This document shows positions 51,595 through 61,034 of a DNA stretch of 64,000 nucleotides, one piece after another; the first letter of the stretch is position 1, and each line of letters opens with the position of its first letter. Made by a program: the position numbers and the translations under genes. This DNA is from Nitrospirillum amazonense. GTDB taxonomy: Bacteria; Pseudomonadota; Alphaproteobacteria; Azospirillales; Azospirillaceae. The notes below the pieces were generated by a model, which was not told the origin of the DNA, did not search any database, and saw nothing but the letters and a program-made list of their open reading frames with translations. Location of the stretch: positions 1-64,000 of the forward strand of contig NZ_VITN01000014.1 of assembly GCF_007828045.1 (NCBI RefSeq), read 5' to 3'.

Positions 51595-51802
51595 AAGAAA
51601 CAAGAATATATTCTTGCTAATTTTACGGAAATGATCGCCTTATTCTTGAGGGCGACAGTGCATTTGCCTGTCTTTTAAAATAACTGTTTGAATTATGCCA
51701 ATATTATTTGAAAAAATATATTGACAATATTGCGGTTTCCTGGAAATGGTAACGCTACCATTTAAAGCGCCTCGAACGCGCTGCTTAAGGGAGGGGAGCG
51801 GA
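51595..51802. promoter_or_regulatory. AT-rich control region before the GH35-like gene
   Basis: This 208-nt stretch is strongly AT-rich against a background near 70% G+C. It contains a perfect 16-bp palindrome CAAGAATATATTCTTG (51601-51616), which could act as a terminator stem or operator, two CAATATT elements (51699, 51725), a consensus-like TTGACA (51721-51726) and the LacI-type palindrome at 51744-51763. It is the likely promoter of the GH35-like/TBDR transcript. Confidence 0.6.
51744..51763. promoter_or_regulatory. LacI-type operator palindrome before the GH35-like gene and TBDR
   Basis: AAATGGTA-ACGC-TACCATTT: 8-bp perfect arms around a centre containing CG, 40 nt before the GH35-like start and about 18 nt after a TTGACA. 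Its 16-bp core matches the palindrome upstream of the GH3 operon at 15 of 16 bases, so one LacI-family repressor probably governs both. Confidence 0.75.
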
Positions 51803-52507
51803 ATGGGACACCTGCATTCGGCCACCGGCCGGCACACCAAAACCTGGCGGTTGACGCTGGCCGCCAGCCTGGTCGCGCTGTCGGCCGGGGTGTCCTCCCC
51901 CATGGCTCTCGCCGCCCCCACTCTGGACCACCAGGGCACCGCCGCCCGCCTGATGATGGACGGCAAGCCGCTGCTGGTGCTGGGGGGCGAGCTGGGCAAC
52001 TCCAGCGCGTCCAGCCGCCCCTACATGGCCAAGTATTGGCCCAAGCTGAAGGCGGTGGATGCCAAGGGCACCGTCCTGATGGCGCAGGGGTTGGGCCGCA
52101 TGGCGGGCTTCAAGCCCCGGGTGCTGGAGGATGGCACGGTCCTGGACGCCCCGGTCACACACACCCTGGGCGACTACCGTTTCACCGTCGGCTTCATCGA
52201 CAGCTGGACGCCCAAGGCGGAGCAGGACACCGCCAGCCATGGCGGCCTGATCATCCAGACGGGGCCGGAGGAATACCTGATCGCTGGCCGCGGCCTGATC
52301 GTCACCGTCGCCGGTGAGCCCGGCCCAAAAGGCGACGGCCCGGTGCTGGCCGGCATCGACAAGGCGGTCGAGGGGACGTTCGACGCGCAGGGGCGCTGGG
52401 TCCCGGGACGCTACCTGAACGGCGACCAGACCCACCAGGGTCGGCACATCCGCCTGCCGCCCGATCAGTTCCAGATCCAGCGGGTGACGTTCTACCGCTA
52501 CCGCTGA
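51803..52507 (+). pseudogene. GH35-like/DUF5597 protein lacking the catalytic barrel (internal deletion)
   Basis: A 234-residue open frame. Residues 1-38 form a signal peptide. Residues about 48-80 (DGKPLLVLGGELGNSSASS, then YMAKYWPKLKA) match the very N-terminus of the exported GH35/GH42-like beta-galactosidases that carry a DUF5597 C-terminus. The second half (about 125-234: LGDYRFTVGFIDSW, EEYLIAGRGLIVTVAG and PGRYLNGDQTHQGRHIRLP) matches their C-terminal DUF5597 part. These enzymes are usually about 550 residues; the whole barrel with its catalytic acids, roughly 300 residues, is missing at the PKLKAVDAKG junction while the frame stays open. It is therefore an in-frame deletion remnant or a re-purposed binding protein. 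Family assignment is from memory of the motifs. Confidence 0.6.
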
Positions 52508-52603
52508 CCCATTCCCGCGCGGGAATGCCGCGCAAAACCAGAGCCTTAACAACAGACCGCCCAATCCGGAGAGGGAGCCGCGGGCGATCAGGGGAGGAAA
52601 GAA

Positions 52604-55480
52604 ATGGCATACTCAAAGAACTGGAAGGCGTTACTGACCACCACCGCCCTGGCCGGCTCCGCGCTGCTGGGCATGATGTCGATGCAAGCCTACGCCCAGA
52701 CGGCCTCGGCCGGCGATGACGCCGCGCTGGAGGAAATCACCGTCACCGGCATTCGGCGCAGCCTGTTGGACGCGACCGAGCAGAAGCGCAATTCCGTCGC
52801 CTTCGGCGACAGCATCTTCGCCGAGGACATCGGCAAGCTGCCGGCCACCAACCTGGCCGAGACGCTGAACCGCATCCCCGGCGTGAACCTGAACCGCGAC
52901 ATCGACGGCGAAGGCGTGCAGGTTTCCATCCGCGGCCTGGGCCCCAGCTTCTCCAAGGTGCTGCTGAACAACACCCAGATCGCGGTGGCGTCGGACGGCG
53001 GCACCAACGGCGGCAACGCCAACCGTGAGGTCGACCTGGACCTGTTCCCGTCCGAGCTGTTCACCCGCCTGGACGTGGAAAAGACGCCGGTCTCCTCCAC
53101 CCTGGAAGGCGGCATCGCCGGCACCGTGAACCTGCACAGCGCCCGCCCCTTCGATAACGAGGGCACCCACGTCACCCTGATCGGCCAGGGCCAGTACACC
53201 AACGCCGACGGCGAGGTCAGTCCGCGCGGTGCCATGGTCGCCAGCCACACCTGGGGGCCCTTCGGCATCCTGGTCGGCGTGTCCGGCGTGAAGACCACGA
53301 CCCGCATCGATGGCTTCGAGACCATCGGCTGGACCGACGGCAACCTGCCGGCCGGCAGCGGCGACGTCGGCACCGGCAACGGCTTCGTCTACGCCCAGAA
53401 CGCCCCCCGCAACGTCGCCGGCCTGACCGCCGGCCAACCGGTGAACCTGGCGCAGACGTCCGGCCTGACCCTGCCGCAGCTGGGCAGCGCGCAGATCCCG
53501 CGCCTGGGCCGCAACAGCTACACCTTCGGCGACCGCTCGCGCGTGTCCAGCCTGCTTTCCCTGGAATACCGCCCCAGCGACGAATGGCACTTCGCCATCG
53601 ACGGCCTGTGGGCCCAGTCCGACCGCGACTACCAGCGCCTGAACATGAACTGGTACGTCCGCAACTCCGGCCCCGGCACCAGCCCCACCTCAACCGGCGG
53701 CATGGTTCCCTTCAACCTGACGGTCGACAGCAACAACGTCGTGACCCAGGGTACCTTCGCCAATTCCAGCTTCTTCCTGGAAAACGACATCTTCAACCAG
53801 CATACCGAGTTCTACAACATCAACCCCACCTTGACCTGGAAGCCATCCAAGGACTTCAAGGTCGATGCCCAGGTCAACTATGGCCACAGCACCTTCTTCC
53901 GTGAGCAGCCGCAGTTCGACGTGCAGACGCCGGCGCAGTCCGGCCTGGTGGTCAACTACCAGGCCAATGGCGCTAACGGCCAACCCATCATCGTGCCCAA
54001 CCGCGACCTGAACGACCCGAATCTGGGCTGGAAGTGGTACCGCGTGAACGTGCAGAACGTGTACCGCGAAACCACGACCCGCGGCGCCCATATCGACACC
54101 CAGTATGGCGATGACACCGTCAACCTGAAGGTGGGCGGCGCCTATGACATGGCCAGCCGCATCATCCGCGCCTACGACAACAGCACCGCCTTCCAGACCG
54201 CCGTCTGCGGCGCCACCTGCGACGGCCTGTCGGGTTCCGTGCCGAATTCCCAGATCGGCCAGTACCTGCAGCCCATGAACATCAGCGACTTCGGCCACCT
54301 GGCCGGCGGCAACGTCGGGTACACCCAGTGGATCATGACCAACCTGTCGGCGCTGGAGAAGGCCACCAACTACGACTACTACAAGCAAACCGCGCCGCAG
54401 ACCCGCAGCGCCGTGACCGGCGGCTCCGTCGGCAACATCTCGGAAAAGACCTTCGGCGGCTATGCCGAGGGTAACGCCAAGGACACCTTGCTGGGCCATG
54501 ACGTGGCCATCAACATGGGCCTGCGCTACTTCCACACCGACCAGACCGTGACCAGCCCGTTGGTGACCGCGTCTGGCGCGCTGGTCGACCAGACGCTGAG
54601 CACCGGGTACAGCGATGTGCTGCCCTCGGCCAACGTGGTCTACAGCCTGACGGATGACATCAAGCTGCGCGCCTCGGCCTCGCGCAGCATCACCCGCGCC
54701 GACGCCAGCCAGCTGCTGCCCGGCACCACCTTCTCCGACATCTCGGCGCAGGTGGCCAGCGCCGGCAATCCGAACCTGAAGCCCTACACCTCCAACAACA
54801 TCGACATCGGTGGCGAGTGGTACACGGGCGGCCTGGGCTACGTCGGCGCCGCGCTGTTCCGCAAGGACATCGACGGCTTCACCGTCACCACGCAGAAGAC
54901 GGTGCCCTTCACCGCCCTGGGCATCAACTTCAGCGACCTGCAGACCAGCCAGCAGCAGGCCCTGTTGCTGCGCGGCGGCCCGAATGTGGCGACCGTCACG
55001 CTGACCCAGCCGGTGAACCTCAGCAAGTTGCTGCTGCAGGGCATCGAGCTGACCTGGGTGCAGCCGCTGGACTTCATCGTCGAGGGCCTGGGCTTCTCCG
55101 CCAACGGCACGCATATCGAGCAGAGTTCGGACAGCGGCCTGTTCGCCACAGGCATCGCCCCCTACAGCTACAACCTGCAGGCCTATTACGAAGGCCATGG
55201 CGTGTCGCTCAGCGTGAACTATGTCTGGAACGACCAGTCCACGGCCGCCAACGCCCCCCAGAACAATATCAACGAGCCGCTGATCGCCGAGGCCCATGGC
55301 CAGTTGGACCTGTCCATGGGCTATCAGCTGCCCTTCTTCAACGACAGCGTCCGCCTGACCGTGGATGCCCTGAACGTCACCAACGAACCGCTGGTGACGC
55401 TGTTCGGCCACTCCAACTCGCCCTACAGCATCTATTACCCCGGCGTGCAGGTGATCTTCGGCGCCCGCGCCAAGTTCTAG
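52604..55480 (+). CDS. TonB-dependent receptor of the carbohydrate-uptake (CUT) type
   Basis: A 958-residue outer-membrane receptor: signal peptide (1-31), TonB-box-like EEITVTGIRRSL (about 43-54), plug (about 60-190, with IGKLPATNLAETLNRIPGVNLNRD and VSIRGLGPSFSKVLLNN) and a barrel ending in ARAKF. The long form with EDIGKLPATNLAE and REVDLDLFPSELFTRLDVEKTP is typical of the TBDRs of carbohydrate-utilisation loci in Caulobacter and Xanthomonas. It has no STN domain, so control is expected from the LacI-type site upstream. With GH3 and GH115 nearby, xylo-oligosaccharides are the best guess for its ligand. Confidence 0.92.
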   Translation: MAYSKNWKALLTTTALAGSALLGMMSMQAYAQTASAGDDAALEEITVTGIRRSLLDATEQKRNSVAFGDSIFAEDIGKLPATNLAETLNRIPGVNLNRDIDGEGVQVSIRGLGPSFSKVLLNNTQIAVASDGGTNGGNANREVDLDLFPSELFTRLDVEKTPVSSTLEGGIAGTVNLHSARPFDNEGTHVTLIGQGQYTNADGEVSPRGAMVASHTWGPFGILVGVSGVKTTTRIDGFETIGWTDGNLPAGSGDVGTGNGFVYAQNAPRNVAGLTAGQPVNLAQTSGLTLPQLGSAQIPRLGRNSYTFGDRSRVSSLLSLEYRPSDEWHFAIDGLWAQSDRDYQRLNMNWYVRNSGPGTSPTSTGGMVPFNLTVDSNNVVTQGTFANSSFFLENDIFNQHTEFYNINPTLTWKPSKDFKVDAQVNYGHSTFFREQPQFDVQTPAQSGLVVNYQANGANGQPIIVPNRDLNDPNLGWKWYRVNVQNVYRETTTRGAHIDTQYGDDTVNLKVGGAYDMASRIIRAYDNSTAFQTAVCGATCDGLSGSVPNSQIGQYLQPMNISDFGHLAGGNVGYTQWIMTNLSALEKATNYDYYKQTAPQTRSAVTGGSVGNISEKTFGGYAEGNAKDTLLGHDVAINMGLRYFHTDQTVTSPLVTASGALVDQTLSTGYSDVLPSANVVYSLTDDIKLRASASRSITRADASQLLPGTTFSDISAQVASAGNPNLKPYTSNNIDIGGEWYTGGLGYVGAALFRKDIDGFTVTTQKTVPFTALGINFSDLQTSQQQALLLRGGPNVATVTLTQPVNLSKLLLQGIELTWVQPLDFIVEGLGFSANGTHIEQSSDSGLFATGIAPYSYNLQAYYEGHGVSLSVNYVWNDQSTAANAPQNNINEPLIAEAHGQLDLSMGYQLPFFNDSVRLTVDALNVTNEPLVTLFGHSNSPYSIYYPGVQVIFGARAKF

Positions 55481-55578
55481 GACCAAGTTCTAAGACCCAG
55501 TTCAGTCCCCCCCCCGACGGTCCCAGGGGCCTCCCTTCCCTGGGGCCGTCCAAACTCGAGTTTTGGCAGTTGAAAACA

Positions 55579-55613
55579 AAAATCCCCGGGGGCGCCCGTT
55601 CCCCGGGGATTTT
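55579..55613. terminator. Bidirectional rho-independent terminator
   Basis: A perfect 13-bp stem (AAAATCCCCGGGG / CCCCGGGGATTTT) with a 9-nt loop ends in T-runs on both strands. It lies between the convergent TBDR and flavin-reductase genes. A run of nine C is at 55507-55515 just before it. Confidence 0.92.
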
Positions 55614-55635
55614 CCTTTGGCGATGGTCTCGTCCA

Positions 55636-56148
55636 TCACCCCAGCCGGCGATAGCCGCCGTCGGCATAGAGCAGCGGGTCGACCTCGGGCCGGCTGCGGG
55701 TCCACAGCACCTCGCCCACGATGACGCGGTGGCTGCCGTGGGGCAGCTCGGCGGCGCGGCGGCAGATCAGGGTGGACTGCGCGCCGATCAGGCAGGGGGC
55801 GCCCATGATGTCTTCCCACACGTCGGGCTTGAAGCAGTCGGCCGTCCGGTTGGGGGCGCCGAAGGTGCGTGAAATCTCTTCCTGGTCGGCGTAGAGGATG
55901 TTGATGGCGTAGGTGTCCACCGCCAGGATGCGGTCGTGCATGCTGCCCGACTGGTTCAGCGCGATCAGGACCGATGGCGGCTCGAAGCTCAAGGAACACA
56001 GGGCGCTGACCGTGGCGCCCGCCGCCCCGTGCGCATCCCGCAGCGTCACCACGGAGACGGAGGCGGCCAGGCGGCGCATGGCCTGGCGCAGGCCATCCGT
56101 GATGCTGGCGGCGTCATCAGGCGATTGAAGAGCGGGTGACGTGGACAT
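55636..56148 (-). CDS. Flavin reductase family protein (FMN-binding split barrel)
   Basis: A 170-residue protein of the HpaC/NADH:FMN-oxidoreductase type: RQAMRRLAASVSVVTLRDAHGAAGATVSALCSLSFEPPSVLIALN (about 21-65), then INILYADQEEISRTFG and HRVIVGEVLWTRSRPEVDPLLYADGGYRRLG at the end. Such enzymes supply reduced flavin to two-component monooxygenases or halogenases. No oxygenase gene is adjacent. The terminator downstream is shared with the TBDR. Confidence 0.9.
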   Translation of the reverse strand: MSTSPALQSPDDAASITDGLRQAMRRLAASVSVVTLRDAHGAAGATVSALCSLSFEPPSVLIALNQSGSMHDRILAVDTYAINILYADQEEISRTFGAPNRTADCFKPDVWEDIMGAPCLIGAQSTLICRRAAELPHGSHRVIVGEVLWTRSRPEVDPLLYADGGYRRLG

Positions 56149-56376
56149 GAGGCCTCAATAGACAGCGCGAGAGCAGGCCCACCTTACCTGTCGGTCATGG
56201 TGTTGCCAGCCCAATGTTTCGGCACAAGACCCAAGCGGGGGGCATAGGACACCGCTTCATCCGGGATGACAAGGCGGATCAACGCTTAGTCAAAGGACCG
56301 TGCGCTGCGGTACCACATCGGCCCGCCGGGCCGTAATTGAATAGTTCTCAACAGCCTTTCGTCCGCGCCCAATCCG
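56149..56376. other. 228-nt gap between two flavin-reductase genes
   Basis: It contains a GC hairpin CGGCCC-GCC-GGGCCG (56319-56333) about 45 nt beyond the stop of the upstream-transcribed gene, possibly terminator-like but without a T-run, and presumably the promoter of the gene at 55636. No gene is seen. Confidence 0.45.
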
Positions 56377-57012
56377 TCAGCGCGGGGCGCCCGGCCTGTT
56401 CATGTCGAAACGGGTCTCGGGCGTGATGGCGGCGTAGGCCGAGGGGCCGCCGCCGCGCAGGATGATGCCGGCGCCGAAGGTGTCGAAGACACCGTCGACG
56501 ATCAGGTGGCGGGCGATGTGGATGGCGACGGCCTCGCCCATCACCAGCCAAGAATCCACGTCGGTGCCGTCATGGCGCCGCAGGCGGTGGATGTCCGTCA
56601 CCCGGCATTCGAAATGGACGGGGCTTTCGGCCACGCGCGGCACGTCGATGTGCACGGCCAGCCGCTGGGTCAGGCCGGCGGCCTCGAACTCGTTGGTGCC
56701 GTAGGGCACGGGGGCGCTGGTGGCGTTCATCTGTTCCGCCAGATCGCGCGTGGCCAGGTTCCAGACGAAGACGCCCGTTTCCTGCGCGTTGCGCAGGCTG
56801 TCCTTGGCGCTGGTGCTGCAGAAGCCCACAATGGGCGGGCGGTAGTTGAACAGGTTGAAGAAGCTGTAGGGCGCCAGGTTGACACTGCCGTCCCGCCCCC
56901 TGCTGGAGATCCAGCCGATGGGACGGGGCCCCACCATGGAGTTCAGCGGGTCATGCGGCAACCCGTGGCCCTTGGCCGGCTCATAGGAATAAAGGTCATC
57001 GTGCTGGCGCAT
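56377..57012 (-). CDS. Flavin reductase-like (DIM6/NTAB family) protein
   Basis: A 211-residue FMN-binding split-barrel protein, longer than the HpaC type. Features: PLNSMVGPRPIGWISSRGRDGSVNLAPYSFFNLFNYRPPIVGFCS (about 23-67), ETGVFVWNLATRDLAEQMN and FECRVTDIHRL. Members of this group have been called DIM6/NTAB; their substrates are mostly unknown. Same strand as the reductase gene at 55636 but separated by 228 nt, so a common operon is not certain. Confidence 0.88.
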   Translation of the reverse strand: MRQHDDLYSYEPAKGHGLPHDPLNSMVGPRPIGWISSRGRDGSVNLAPYSFFNLFNYRPPIVGFCSTSAKDSLRNAQETGVFVWNLATRDLAEQMNATSAPVPYGTNEFEAAGLTQRLAVHIDVPRVAESPVHFECRVTDIHRLRRHDGTDVDSWLVMGEAVAIHIARHLIVDGVFDTFGAGIILRGGGPSAYAAITPETRFDMNRPGAPR

Positions 57013-57171
57013 AAGGTCCTGTCCCGGCGGTGGGGCGGCCGCCGCTGGCGTCTTCCTGCGGTGGGGCGGCCGCCCGAATTGCTAACCGCCTGAACATAAG
57101 GGGCCCGGCGCGCGCTTTGAACGCGGCGTCGACGCACAGGTCTGTTGCGCAACCGGCAAGGGCGCGGGCTG

Positions 57172-57585
57172 TCAGGCGACCTGCTTGGACGGCGCAGTGG
57201 CACCGCCCCCGACGTCATCCCCCTTCACCCCGTTGCCCTTGTCAATGGGCCCGTCCTCCAAGGCGCCGATGCTGACTTGCAGCAGGCGGCTGATGCCCTC
57301 GGCATAATCCTGGCTGGCCTTAAGGGCGAAGCGCTGGCCGCATTCCTGCAGCTCCTGCGGCGTGCGACAGGCCAACAGTTCAGCGCAGGCCTCCCTGTCC
57401 TCGTGCATGCGCAACTCCCAGAAGCGGCTCATTTCCTGGAAGAAGGCCATGCCACCGTGGGCCATGCGGCCATAGGCGTGCTGGATGTCACCCAGCCAGG
57501 CAGCGTTGTCGGCCAGCATGGTGCCGAAGAGGGCCTGGTTGGTCCGGTCGTTCGGTGGAAACGGTGCTTTGACAGCGTCAGGCAT
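57172..57585 (-). CDS. Phasin-like protein
   Basis: A 137-residue, mainly helical protein: NQALFGTMLADNAAWLGDIQHAYGRMAHGGMAFFQEMSRFWELRMHEDREA (about 16-66), then LLACRTPQELQECGQRFALKASQDYAEGISRLLQVS. This pattern (RTPQELxECQxxFxxxxxxDY) is that of alphaproteobacterial phasins, which coat polyhydroxyalkanoate granules, or related membrane/granule-associated proteins. The ATG at 57585 follows ggggagg. The C-terminal tail is disordered and Gly-rich. Confidence 0.75.
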   Translation of the reverse strand: MPDAVKAPFPPNDRTNQALFGTMLADNAAWLGDIQHAYGRMAHGGMAFFQEMSRFWELRMHEDREACAELLACRTPQELQECGQRFALKASQDYAEGISRLLQVSIGALEDGPIDKGNGVKGDDVGGGATAPSKQVA

Positions 57586-57980
57586 AGCGTCCTCCCCTCT
57601 GTTGCGATCCCCGGCACGGGTGGCACGGGCAAGGCCCCGGTGCCGCGGGCGAGACGAACGAAGCAAGCATGGCGGCCCCGCACCTCCCTCCCCTGAGACG
57701 GGCTCAGGGCAGATGGGTACCGTGTCGCCCGCTGGATGGACTGGCGGTGCCAGCATAGCACAAGCCGCCCGGCGGCCCCATCCCCCGTCAGTCCCGGCGG
57801 CCTATTGTTTTCGGCGCCGTTCCGGGGGACGGAAGGACAGGACGACGATCCCTTGGATCTGCTGTTGGTACTGGACACGCCCCTGCCCTCCGGCCTGCTG
57901 GTTCAGGCGCGCCTGCTGGGCGTCATCATGGCGGAGCGGCGGCGCCGAGGAGGCCCGCGCCATCCTGGAGGCCGGCCTGA
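57586..57980. other. 395-nt gap without a supported gene
   Basis: This holds the promoter of the phasin-like gene and the region beyond the RND pump stop codon. A plus-strand stretch at about 57850-57975 reads DLLLVLDTPLPSGLLVQARLLGVIMAE but has no convincing start or family match; it may be an eroded fragment. No RNA gene or clear terminator is seen. Confidence 0.45.
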
Positions 57981-60900
57981 TCAGGTCCTGACGCCGCGCA
58001 GAGCCAGGCGGTACAGGCAGGGCATGACCAGTAGCACCAGCGGCAGTTGCACCGCCAACCCGGACAGGATGGCGATGGCCAGCGGCTGCTGCATGCCCGC
58101 CCCTTCACCCAGGCCGAAGGCCAGCGGCAGCAGGGTCAGCATGGCGGCCAGCGTCGTCATGGCGATGGGGCGGAGGCGGTTGCGCCCCGCCCGGGACAGC
58201 CGCTCCACCAACGGCATGCCCGGCGGTAGGCTCTCGAATTCCGAGAAGAAGAAGATCGCCACCTCCGTCACGATGCCGACCACCATGGTCATGCCCATCA
58301 TGGCGGTGATGTTCAGCTCCGTCCGGGTCAGCCACAGTCCCACGAACACCGCTCCCGCCGCCAGCAAGGGCATGACCAGGATGACCAGGGCGGTGATGAA
58401 GCTTTCGTACAGGAACAGCAGCAGGACGAAGACGGCGGCCACGGCGGCGGCGAACACGGTCAAAAGGCCGCGAAAAGCGATGCGCTGCTGCTGATAAAGC
58501 CCACCGAGTTCATAGCGCAAGGGCGCCTTCACCAAGTGCTGGCTGTCCAGCAGGGCGGTGACGTCAGCGGCGACGGAGCCCATGTCGCGCCCCTCGATGC
58601 GGGCGGTGACGGCCACCATGCCCTGCAGATTCTCCTGCCCGATCTCCGGCTCCCCACTCACCGGCACCACCGCCGCCACCCGTTTCAAGGGAAACATGTG
58701 GCCGTCGGGGGCGCGCAGGCGCAGGTTGGCCACGTCGGTGTCGGTAGTGCGCACCGCCGCCGGCACCCAGACCCGTACGCCCACCTGCTTGGCGGCCAGC
58801 GCCGTCTGCAGCGGCAGCTGCGTCGCCACCGCACCTTGCAGGTAATCGGCCACGGCCGCCGTGACACCGGCCACGTCCATGCCCTCCACCGCCGCCCGGG
58901 CGGCATCCACGCGGATGTCCAGGGCGTCACCGGCCGGATTGACGCCGTCCTTGATATCGACCACGCCATCCACCTTGGCCAGGGCCGCCGCCACGGCTCG
59001 GGCCGTGGGCAGCACGGTGGCGGGGTCGTCGCCAAAGATCTTGACCTCGATGGGCTGCGGCACGGCCGTCAGGTCGCCGATCAGATCCTCCATCTGCTGG
59101 GCGATCTCCACTTCCAGGCCCGGCACCCCGTGGGCGAGGCGGGCCCGCACCTCGGCGATGACCTCATCGATATCGCGGCGGCCGGTCGGTTTCAGGCGCA
59201 CGAAATAATCGCCCCGGTTGGGCTCGTTCAGCTCCCCGCCCAGACCGGCGCCGATGCGCCAGGACCAGGTGGCGACATCGGGGGTATCGGCCAGGATGGC
59301 GTCCACCTGGTGCAACAGGCGGGACGTCTCGGTGATGGCCGTGCCGGGGGCGCTGCGGTAGTCCAGGACGAAGCCGCCCTCATCCATGTCGGGCATGAAG
59401 CCGGAACCCACGGCGCGGTAAGCCAGGCCGCCCAGGATGATCAGGGGGAGAACGCCGGCCAGTGCCAGCCACGGCCGGGCCAACAGGTGGGCCGACAGGC
59501 GGCCGTAGCGGTCATCCACCCAGGCCTGCACCCTGCCGGCGCCATGCGGCTTATGGATGTCGACCAGCCGTTCCACCGCCAGCGGCACCGCCAGCCAGGT
59601 GATGATGAAGGAAAAGGCAAGGCCGGAGGCCATGGTCAGCGACAGCGCCTGGAAAAAGGCGCCGGTGACGCCGTCCAGGAAGGCCAGGGGCACGAAGATG
59701 ACCAGGGTGGCGGCGCTGGACCCGGCCAGCGGCCGCGTGAACTCCCGCGCGGCGGCCAGCACGCCGCCATCGCCGTGCCCCTCGCGCAGGCGGCGCACGA
59801 TATGCTCCACCATGACGATGGCGTCGTCGATGATCAGGCCCACGGCCGCCGCCATGCCGCCCAGGGTCATGATGTTGAAGCTGAGACGCAGGATGCTCAG
59901 CAGCGCCACCGTGGCCGCCAGGGCCGCCGGCACCACCAAGGCCGCGATCAGGGTGATGCGCACGTCCCGCAGGAACAGCCATAGCACCAGGGCCGCCAGC
60001 ACGATTCCGATCAGCACGGCGTCACGCACGCTGGCGGCGGAGGCCAGCACCAGCTGGCTCTGGTCGTACCAGTTGCTGACCGTGACACCCTTGGGCAGGC
60101 TGGCCGTCGCCAGCCGGTCATGCACCGCCTGGGCGATGCGCACGCTGTTGCCGTCGCGCTGCTGATAGACGTTCAGCAGCACGGCGTCGCGGCCGCCGGC
60201 CGTCACCCGCGTCCATTGCGGCACGGTGCCGTCAACCACCTGGGCCACGTCGCCCACCGTCACGACACCGCCGGCCCCGCTGGACGGGGCCCCGGTGGAC
60301 AGGACGACATGGCGCACGGCGTCCAGGCCGGTCAGGCTGTTGTCCGACACCACCAGGAACAGCTTGTAATGATCCTCGATGCGGCCCACGGCCTGCACCA
60401 GGCTGGCGTTGCCCACCGCCTTGACCACGTCCTCAAAGGCCAGGCCATGGGCCAGCAGGCGGTCGGGGTCGGCGATGACCTGGAATTCCTGCTCCGCCCC
60501 GCCGGCGACACCCACCTCGGCAACGCCCTCGATGCCGGCCAGCAGGGGACGCAGCTGGAACTGCGCCAGGTCCCGCAGCCGCATGGGCGACAGGGTGTCG
60601 GAGGTCAGGCTGTAGGCAATGATGGGGAAGACCGTGGGTTCCATGCGGCGCACGGTCGCGGTAGAGCCCGCCGGCAGGGTGGGCAGTATCTGCCCCACCG
60701 CCGCGTTCACCTGCAGCTCCGCCGTGGTCATGTCGGTGCCCCAGGCGAAGGTGATGGACAGTTCCGCGCTGCCCCGGCTGGTGGTGGAGCGCACGTCCGT
60801 GACCCCGGGCACCCGGTGCACCGCCTGTTCCAGCGGTCGCGTGGCCAGCAGCAGCATCTGCGGCGCCGGCCGGTCGCCGGCATCCAGCGAGACACGCACC

Positions 60901-61034
60901 CGGGGGAAGGTCACGGCGGGAAACAGGGTGACGGGCAGGCGGCCCGCCATGATCAGGCCCGCCAGCACCGGCAGGGCCAGCAGGCACAAGAGCGAGCGGC
61001 GATGGGCGGCCACCCACGCGGTGAAGCTGGTCAT
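57981..61034 (-). CDS. RND efflux pump inner-membrane component
   Basis: A 1017-residue AcrB/CzcA-superfamily transporter with the two-fold repeated plan: TM1 at about 12-32, a large periplasmic loop, TM2-6 (about 330-480), TM7 near 535, a second loop and TM8-12 (about 845-1010). The TM4 proton-relay pair is the DD in [14 protein letters not shown] (about 400-413), as in hydrophobe/drug exporters; CzcA-type metal pumps usually have a different TM4 motif. [15 protein letters not shown] and [15 protein letters not shown] are family blocks. It is the last gene of an outer-membrane factor/adaptor/pump operon, overlapping the adaptor gene by 4 nt. Drug or organic-substrate export is more likely than metal export. 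Confidence 0.92.
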   Translation of the reverse strand: MTSFTAWVAAHRRSLLCLLALPVLAGLIMAGRLPVTLFPAVTFPRVRVSLDAGDRPAPQMLLLATRPLEQAVHRVPGVTDVRSTTSRGSAELSITFAWGTDMTTAELQVNAAVGQILPTLPAGSTATVRRMEPTVFPIIAYSLTSDTLSPMRLRDLAQFQLRPLLAGIEGVAEVGVAGGAEQEFQVIADPDRLLAHGLAFEDVVKAVGNASLVQAVGRIEDHYKLFLVVSDNSLTGLDAVRHVVLSTGAPSSGAGGVVTVGDVAQVVDGTVPQWTRVTAGGRDAVLLNVYQQRDGNSVRIAQAVHDRLATASLPKGVTVSNWYDQSQLVLASAASVRDAVLIGIVLAALVLWLFLRDVRITLIAALVVPAALAATVALLSILRLSFNIMTLGGMAAAVGLIIDDAIVMVEHIVRRLREGHGDGGVLAAAREFTRPLAGSSAATLVIFVPLAFLDGVTGAFFQALSLTMASGLAFSFIITWLAVPLAVERLVDIHKPHGAGRVQAWVDDRYGRLSAHLLARPWLALAGVLPLIILGGLAYRAVGSGFMPDMDEGGFVLDYRSAPGTAITETSRLLHQVDAILADTPDVATWSWRIGAGLGGELNEPNRGDYFVRLKPTGRRDIDEVIAEVRARLAHGVPGLEVEIAQQMEDLIGDLTAVPQPIEVKIFGDDPATVLPTARAVAAALAKVDGVVDIKDGVNPAGDALDIRVDAARAAVEGMDVAGVTAAVADYLQGAVATQLPLQTALAAKQVGVRVWVPAAVRTTDTDVANLRLRAPDGHMFPLKRVAAVVPVSGEPEIGQENLQGMVAVTARIEGRDMGSVAADVTALLDSQHLVKAPLRYELGGLYQQQRIAFRGLLTVFAAAVAAVFVLLLFLYESFITALVILVMPLLAAGAVFVGLWLTRTELNITAMMGMTMVVGIVTEVAIFFFSEFESLPPGMPLVERLSRAGRNRLRPIAMTTLAAMLTLLPLAFGLGEGAGMQQPLAIAILSGLAVQLPLVLLVMPCLYRLALRGVRT

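Noticed and set aside
57736-57991. Possible small gene in the gap upstream of the RND pump stop
   Set aside because: A hydrophobic stretch is readable, but there is no convincing start, ribosome-binding site or family match, and the frame runs into the antisense of the pump gene.
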